Source: Garcia nutans (lineage: Eukaryota > Streptophyta > Magnoliopsida > Malpighiales > Euphorbiaceae). From it: a DNA stretch of 64,000 nucleotides. Positions 59,622 to 64,000 of the stretch are shown piece after piece (the first letter of the stretch is position 1; each line of letters starts with the position of its first letter). The notes below the pieces were generated by a model. The model did no database searches and was not told the origin of the DNA. It saw only the letters and a list, made by a program, of their open reading frames with translations. A program made the translations under genes and the position numbers. Location of the stretch: positions 19,413,501-19,477,500 of the forward strand of contig CANTUV010000032.1 of the NCBI GenBank assembly GCA_947685225.1, in the 5' to 3' direction.

Positions 59622-61945
59622 AATCGCGCTAAGCTAAAAGCTTAGCGCTATAAATATTGATAATGATAAAACTGTAAAACAATGCCAATGCAAAATGCTT
59701 TCACATGATGTTTCACATTGTGGTACTCAGTTTCACCATAAAATATATCCTTTAATTATTTTATAATTCACATAGGAACAAATACAAGCATGGGCTCAAA
59801 AGATCTAATATGCCATTCAAATCCCAAAGTTACTATTTTTTCCAAATTGACACCAAGAGTCTAGCCCTGAAGGCAAATCATAAGAATGCTCAAAAGTTAG
59901 CTCCAAAGGCAAATCGTATCATAGTGACGCCAAGAGTCTAGGCCCGAAGGCAAATCAAAGTATTACTCAAAAGCTAGCTCCGAAAGCAAATAATGAGAAT
60001 AACCTCATAGGCATGCCGCCAAATACAGAACTCTGAAAATTGAATAACATACTAGACACACAATTATTTCATATTTCCCATCATCAATTTCTTTCTCACT
60101 TTCCATAATCAACTATGCATATTGCCTTATTTCTCATTATCAACTAGGCACATTGCCTCATTTTCTGATTTTTCTCATTCATATCAATATAAATTCAATT
60201 CATTTCATCATATCTCAATATACCATCACAATGTATCACATACCACATCAAAATCACATTACCTAAACACTTTGGGCCATTTTCATATAATTCACATAAT
60301 TCACATTATATGTAATTTTAGCCATTAATAATGGCTTTTCACAATGCCCTTAATGCGTACATAATAAATCATATTTTCCAAACACTTTGGGTCATTTTCA
60401 CATAATGCACATATTTCACATTTTATTCAATTTAGCCATTAACAATGGCTTTTCATAATGTATTTAATGTATACACAACATTACACATGTCATAGCACAT
60501 TGTTCATGAATGTTCAATGTATCAAGTAGCTTAACACATTTTTCAATCAAAATGTGTTGAGGCAAATGTAATGCAAACATATTGCATTTATCCAAAGTTT
60601 GTACTTACCTTAATAAGCACTCCAAAATAAAGCTCAAAACTCTGACCAACCTTCTCTTCCAAGTTGCCCTTCAACACTAGGGTTAGGAAAATCACCTCTT
60701 CTTAATGCCTATACCAAATGTGATCAAATACAATAATTTCATATCACAATCTAAGGCATTTTATGCATCAAAACTTAATTATACACCACTTTAATCAAAA
60801 CCTCAAAATATAGCATAACCTTTCTTTAACTTTGAAAAACCATATTAAGCTATTCAAATTAGTATTTTAAATTTATTTATATCATTACAAACATATTTTA
60901 ACATGTTTAAACCAATTACATTAATTAAATATATGCCTTTGTTCAAAATCCTAAAATGACATAACCTTCACCATTGAAGGTTTTCCATTCCAATTCAATT
61001 CAATTATTAATCCAATCTTATTTCCATCACTTATATCCTTAAAGAACATGATTTAAGCATTAAAACCAATCAATTAACCAATCTTTGAAAATTTCCTTTC
61101 CAAAACCCTAAATTCAATCCTTCCATTCCCAAACTCTAATCAAACTTAGGCAAATCAATCATTTGACTTTAAAATACTTGTTTATGAATTAAAATAACAC
61201 ATTTAGAATCAAATTTCATAATTAAATCACATGAAAAACCCAAATTTCCCATAACTAAATTCTCTCTCTTCACCAAACTCTACTTAAATTCAACTATTTT
61301 TTCAATCCAACCTTAAAATCATTGTTAACTACTCAAAACAACTTCATTCATACCCAAGTAGACAATTAAAACATACTATAACAAAATTTCAAAACACACA
61401 TATTCTTAATTTTCATGGAAATCCAAAGAAACAAGTTGAAAACTTACTTTTTCAAGAAAAAATCACCAAAACCACCCTTGAATCCTTGAAATCCTTTCAA
61501 TTTTGAATGCTTGGAAGAAGAAAAACCTTTTCGGCCAAGAAGGAAAGAAGAAGAAGAAGAAGAGCAAATGTGTTTTTCTCTCTCTATCCACATATATATA
61601 TATTATTTTAATATACTTTTAATTAATTAATTAATTAATTATTTAATTAATAAAAATCCAAAATTTACATCTTCCATTAAAAATAATTTATTTTAAAATT
61701 ATTTAAATAATTTTCAATTTCCAAAGTATATTTATAAAAATGCATTTGACTTTTGACTTTCTTTTTTAAAAAAAATATTGACTTCTGTTAACTTTATATA
61801 TTTTATGTATATTTCATGTACATTTCACATATGCATTTAATTTTTTACTTAAAATCCTTTCATTTTTCATTTAAATCATTTATTTAATTTATTTAATTTA
61901 ATTTTAATTTATTTTATTTAATTCCCAAAAATTTTAAAGGTTACA
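59622..61945 (-). repeat. Tekay-2 5' LTR, truncated
   Basis: Begins in mid-LTR at AATCGCGCTAAGC, so about 620 bp including U5 are lost. Ends AAAGGTTACA before the TTTTG duplication. Same minisatellite (59848-59995), hairpins and donor-like GTAAGT sites (61447-61442 and 60608-60603, minus strand) as the other Tekay LTRs. Confidence 0.88.
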
Positions 61946-61950
61946 TTTTG

Positions 61951-62450
61951 ACCCTTTGGGAGTAAGAAAATTTGAATTTTGAGAGTTCCAATGTTCAAAA
62001 GAAAATGTTAGTTACACAAGTTGTGCGGTTGCTCAACTTGTTGTGTGACTACTAGCTCGGTCTAGCCAACTCTTTAGGAAATGGGGCACTCGAACAAGCA
62101 TGAGGTGTGTATAACAGTTGAGAAAATTTGAAAATTTGAATTCTGGCCGACCAAACAGGGTGTTGTGCACTCCCTCATGAGACATTTTGGAGCACGGGCT
62201 CGATAAAAATTCTTTTTTAAAGTTCAGGAGAAATTCATTTTTGAAGCTCAGTTCGGGAGAGATATATGTTGAAACTAGGGAGATAGTTCAATTTTTAAGC
62301 TCTGGCTCAGTAAAGTGTAGATGATGTGCGACTGCTCGGTATAGAGGGACGATCACACAAAGTGAACAGGCAAGTTTTAATAATTTTTCAAGTGGACATG
62401 ATCAAAATAGATTTTGGGAGAATTAAAGAATGATTATGCAAGATATTTTC
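61951..62450 (-). promoter_or_regulatory. Sire-2 pol-env spacer with GCGGTCGC-type motifs
   Basis: Non-coding spacer directly downstream of Sire-2 pol. Contains GTGCGGTTGCTC (62023-62034), GTGCGACTGCTCGG (62326-62339) and GACGATCACAC (62348-62358), decayed forms of the motif that fills the Sirevirus-like LTRs. In the uninterrupted element the nearest motif would sit about 80 nt upstream of the GGCTAGTT box now at 34113-34120. Confidence 0.6.
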
Positions 62451-62457
62451 CATCAAT

Positions 62458-63123
62458 CATGCCAATATTTTATTTTATAAAATTCAAATTTTCTTCATTT
62501 AAGGCTTTTATAAAAATACCTGTAAGTTGATTTTGAGTTTCAACGAATTCTAAAACAACATTGTGATTGTGAACATTATCCCTTGAAAAATGATGTTTAA
62601 TATCTATATATTTAGACTTAGAATGCTGAATAGGATTCTTGGACAAATTAATTGCACTTGTGCTATCACATTTGATAGGAATGTGATCAAATGTTTTTCC
62701 ATGATCAAGCAATTGTTGTTTCATCTAAAGAACTTGTGTGCAACAAAAGCATGCAACAACATATTTGGCTTCAGTGGTAAATAAAGCAAATGACACTTAT
62801 TTCTTGTTAAACAAGAAACTAAGTATTCACCAAGAAAATGAAATGCTCCTGTAGCGCTTTTCCTATCTACTAGGCTACCGGAAAAATTAGCATCCGAAAA
62901 GGCTAATATGTTAAATAATGTATTCCTTGGATACCATAGACCTAAATGCAATGTACCACTTTAGTGTTTTAAAATTCTTTTATTGCATTCAAATGTGATT
63001 TCCTAGGACAAGATTGAAATCTATCACACAAACATACAATATACATTATATCTAGTCTAGAGGTGGTTAAGTAAAGTAGTGATCCGATAATATCTCGATA
63101 TTTCTTTTCATCTATTGCCTTAC
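62458..63123 (-). pseudogene. Sire-2 copia pol C-terminus (RT end and RNase H)
   Basis: Minus strand. EKKYRDIIGSLLYLTTSRLD (about 63040-63105), HLGLWYPRNTLFNILAFSDA (about 62890-62950) and DRKSATGAFHFLGEYLVSC (about 62825-62880), then a frameshift, then KQQLLDHGKTFDHIPIKCDS and AINLSKNPIQHSKSKYIDIKHHF (about 62590-62720). Each stretch has a close counterpart in Sire-1 pol. RNase H is the last pol domain. The upstream part is displaced by the insertion at 63124. Confidence 0.9.
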
Positions 63124-64000
63124 TGTGACATGGATTTTTACCCCCACTTTGATGTGGAATGGTTCTTGCGACTTTGGCACTATTAGGCTCAGGGCCTTAG
63201 AGAACATGAGCCTAAAGCCGGAGAAAATGGAGCCACCACCTAAACGGGCTGGGAAAGTAAAAAGGGGTGGATGACTCAATTCTTGAGGAATCCCCAACCC
63301 CTAATGGATTCAAAAAGTTGGCTACGTGTGGGGAAGGTGAGAATAACCCTGCACCCCCACAATGCCTAGTTCATTGGAACCAATCTCCTTTTTTAGGTCT
63401 GTATATTATAGAATTCTTAATTATTATGATATAATCTATACTACATATGATAACCAAAATAAAAGCATCATTGTTTTAATAATCAAAGCAATGTCTAAAC
63501 AAAACAAATAAATGGACACCCATCCGAGAATGAAAATAAGTTCTTATATCGTCCAATGTCTAAAACTAAATAGAACACCCACCAAAAGGAGGAAACGTGT
63601 CCTTTACATTGATATCAAAATCTTTAAATCATAAAAGTAAATTACATAATAACAATTGAGGCACTCACAAAGTGAAAACGTGCCTTTTACAATTCAAGAA
63701 ATCAAATAAATAATTAATTAAGCAAACTAAATCATTCAAACATAATAATTAAAATGAAATAACCATTATAAATCAAATAAAATAAATCATCCATTCATGA
63801 GGACATGCAACAAATTAAATAACTAAGACTAGGATTTAAAATATTAAATATAACTAATTAGGGTTTACATCTAAAATTAGGATTTTGGCATTAGGATTTA
63901 AGGAATTAGGGTTTTGGAAATTTAGGTTTTAAGAAATTAGATTTTTGGATTTAGGGTTTAAGGAATTAGGATTTTGGAAGCTAGGGTTTTGGTTTAGGTC
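63124..64000 (+). mobile_element. LTR-like unit entering Sire-2 pol, runs off the window
   Basis: TGTGACATGGATTTTTACCC starts exactly where Sire-2 pol breaks. The preceding 5 bases are CTTAC (63119-63123), the predicted TSD. The first 300 bp are GC-richer and include GGAGAAAATGGAGCCACC and GTTGGCTACGTGTGGGGAAG. The unit then becomes AT-rich and ends in degenerate TTAGGGTTTTGG-like repeats (63820-64000). No coding domain is visible. It looks like the start of a gypsy-type LTR, but its other end is outside. Confidence 0.55.

Larger units (their letters stand above)
34130..61945 (-). mobile_element. Tekay-2: Ty3/gypsy element, LTRs kept, pol lost
   Basis: TSD TTTTG at 34125-34129 and 61946-61950. 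The 3' LTR is 34130-35489 plus 54454-56071, split by Tekay-1, about 2.98 kb. A short internal stretch with polypurine tract follows (56072-56117; AGGAAGAGAGAATT on the minus strand). Next comes an unrelated 3.5-kb block (56118-59616), then a truncated 5' LTR (about 59622-61945) that lacks its first 620 bp. No gag or pol is left. A deletion removed pol, primer site and U5. Confidence 0.85.
30775..63123 (-). mobile_element. Sire-2: Ty1/copia Sirevirus-like element (interrupted by Tekay-2)
   Basis: Minus-strand element. Its 3' LTR is 30775-32068, followed by multiple polypurine tracts (32077-32399), the env-like gene (32516-33897) and a core promoter (34091-34120). Tekay-2 sits at 34130-61945 with TSD TTTTG. 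The pol-env spacer resumes at 61951 and pol continues to 63123. Continuity across Tekay-2 is supported by the TSD and by the same order of parts in Sire-1. Pol is cut at 63124 by another LTR-like unit. The remaining pol, gag and 5' LTR should lie beyond the window, ending in an ATAGG-like duplication. Confidence 0.85.

Overview
The window is from a flowering-plant nuclear genome, probably a eudicot. It is a heterochromatin-like, AT-rich stack of transposable elements nested inside one another. I see no host protein-coding gene, rRNA, tRNA or CRISPR array that I can defend. The evidence is target-site duplications (TSDs), long terminal repeats (LTRs), tRNA-Met primer sites, polypurine tracts, and gag/pol domains recognised by motif. 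No species can be named from this sequence.

Left flank (1-10513). A plus-strand Ty3/gypsy gag-protease fragment (1-805) is cut by a 444-bp LTR-like unit (806-1249). Then come LTR-like non-coding DNA (1250-2432), a decayed LINE (2433-4860), unassigned DNA (4861-6243) and a 4.26-kb solo LTR with a perfect CTTTT TSD (6249-10508).

Nest 1 (10654-26099). A minus-strand chromodomain Ty3/gypsy element of Tekay/Del type (here Tekay-4) has its 3' LTR split by a Tekay-3 solo LTR (11431-21830, TSD GTGTT). That solo LTR is split in turn by a plus-strand Ty1/copia Sirevirus-like element (Sire-1, 12270-19725, TSD CTATT). Tekay-4 pol decays leftwards from 26099 and stops at a CACTA transposon end.

Nest 2 (26100-64000). 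The CACTA element is entered by a minus-strand Sirevirus-like element (Sire-2, from 30775). Sire-2 is interrupted by Tekay-2 (34130-61945, TSD TTTTG). Tekay-2 carries Tekay-1 in its LTR (35490-54448, TSD CACAA). Tekay-1 carries a nearly intact copia element in pol (Copia-4, 41173-49536, TSD CCTTC). Sire-2 pol resumes at 61951 and is cut again at 63124 by another LTR-like unit that runs off the window. The right ends of Sire-2, the CACTA element and Tekay-4 should lie beyond 64000.

The youngest element is Copia-4: two LTRs about 98 percent alike by eye, and one polyprotein frame broken by a single stop. The most interesting signal is in the Sirevirus-like copies. The spacer between pol and the env-like gene repeats the LTR promoter layout, with an array of GCGACCGC-type motifs followed by a GGCTAGTT box 13-14 nt before a TATA box. 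This suggests a separate internal promoter for the env-like gene. The Tekay LTRs also share conserved stem-loops, a minisatellite and splice-donor-like sites in what should be a very long transcribed leader.
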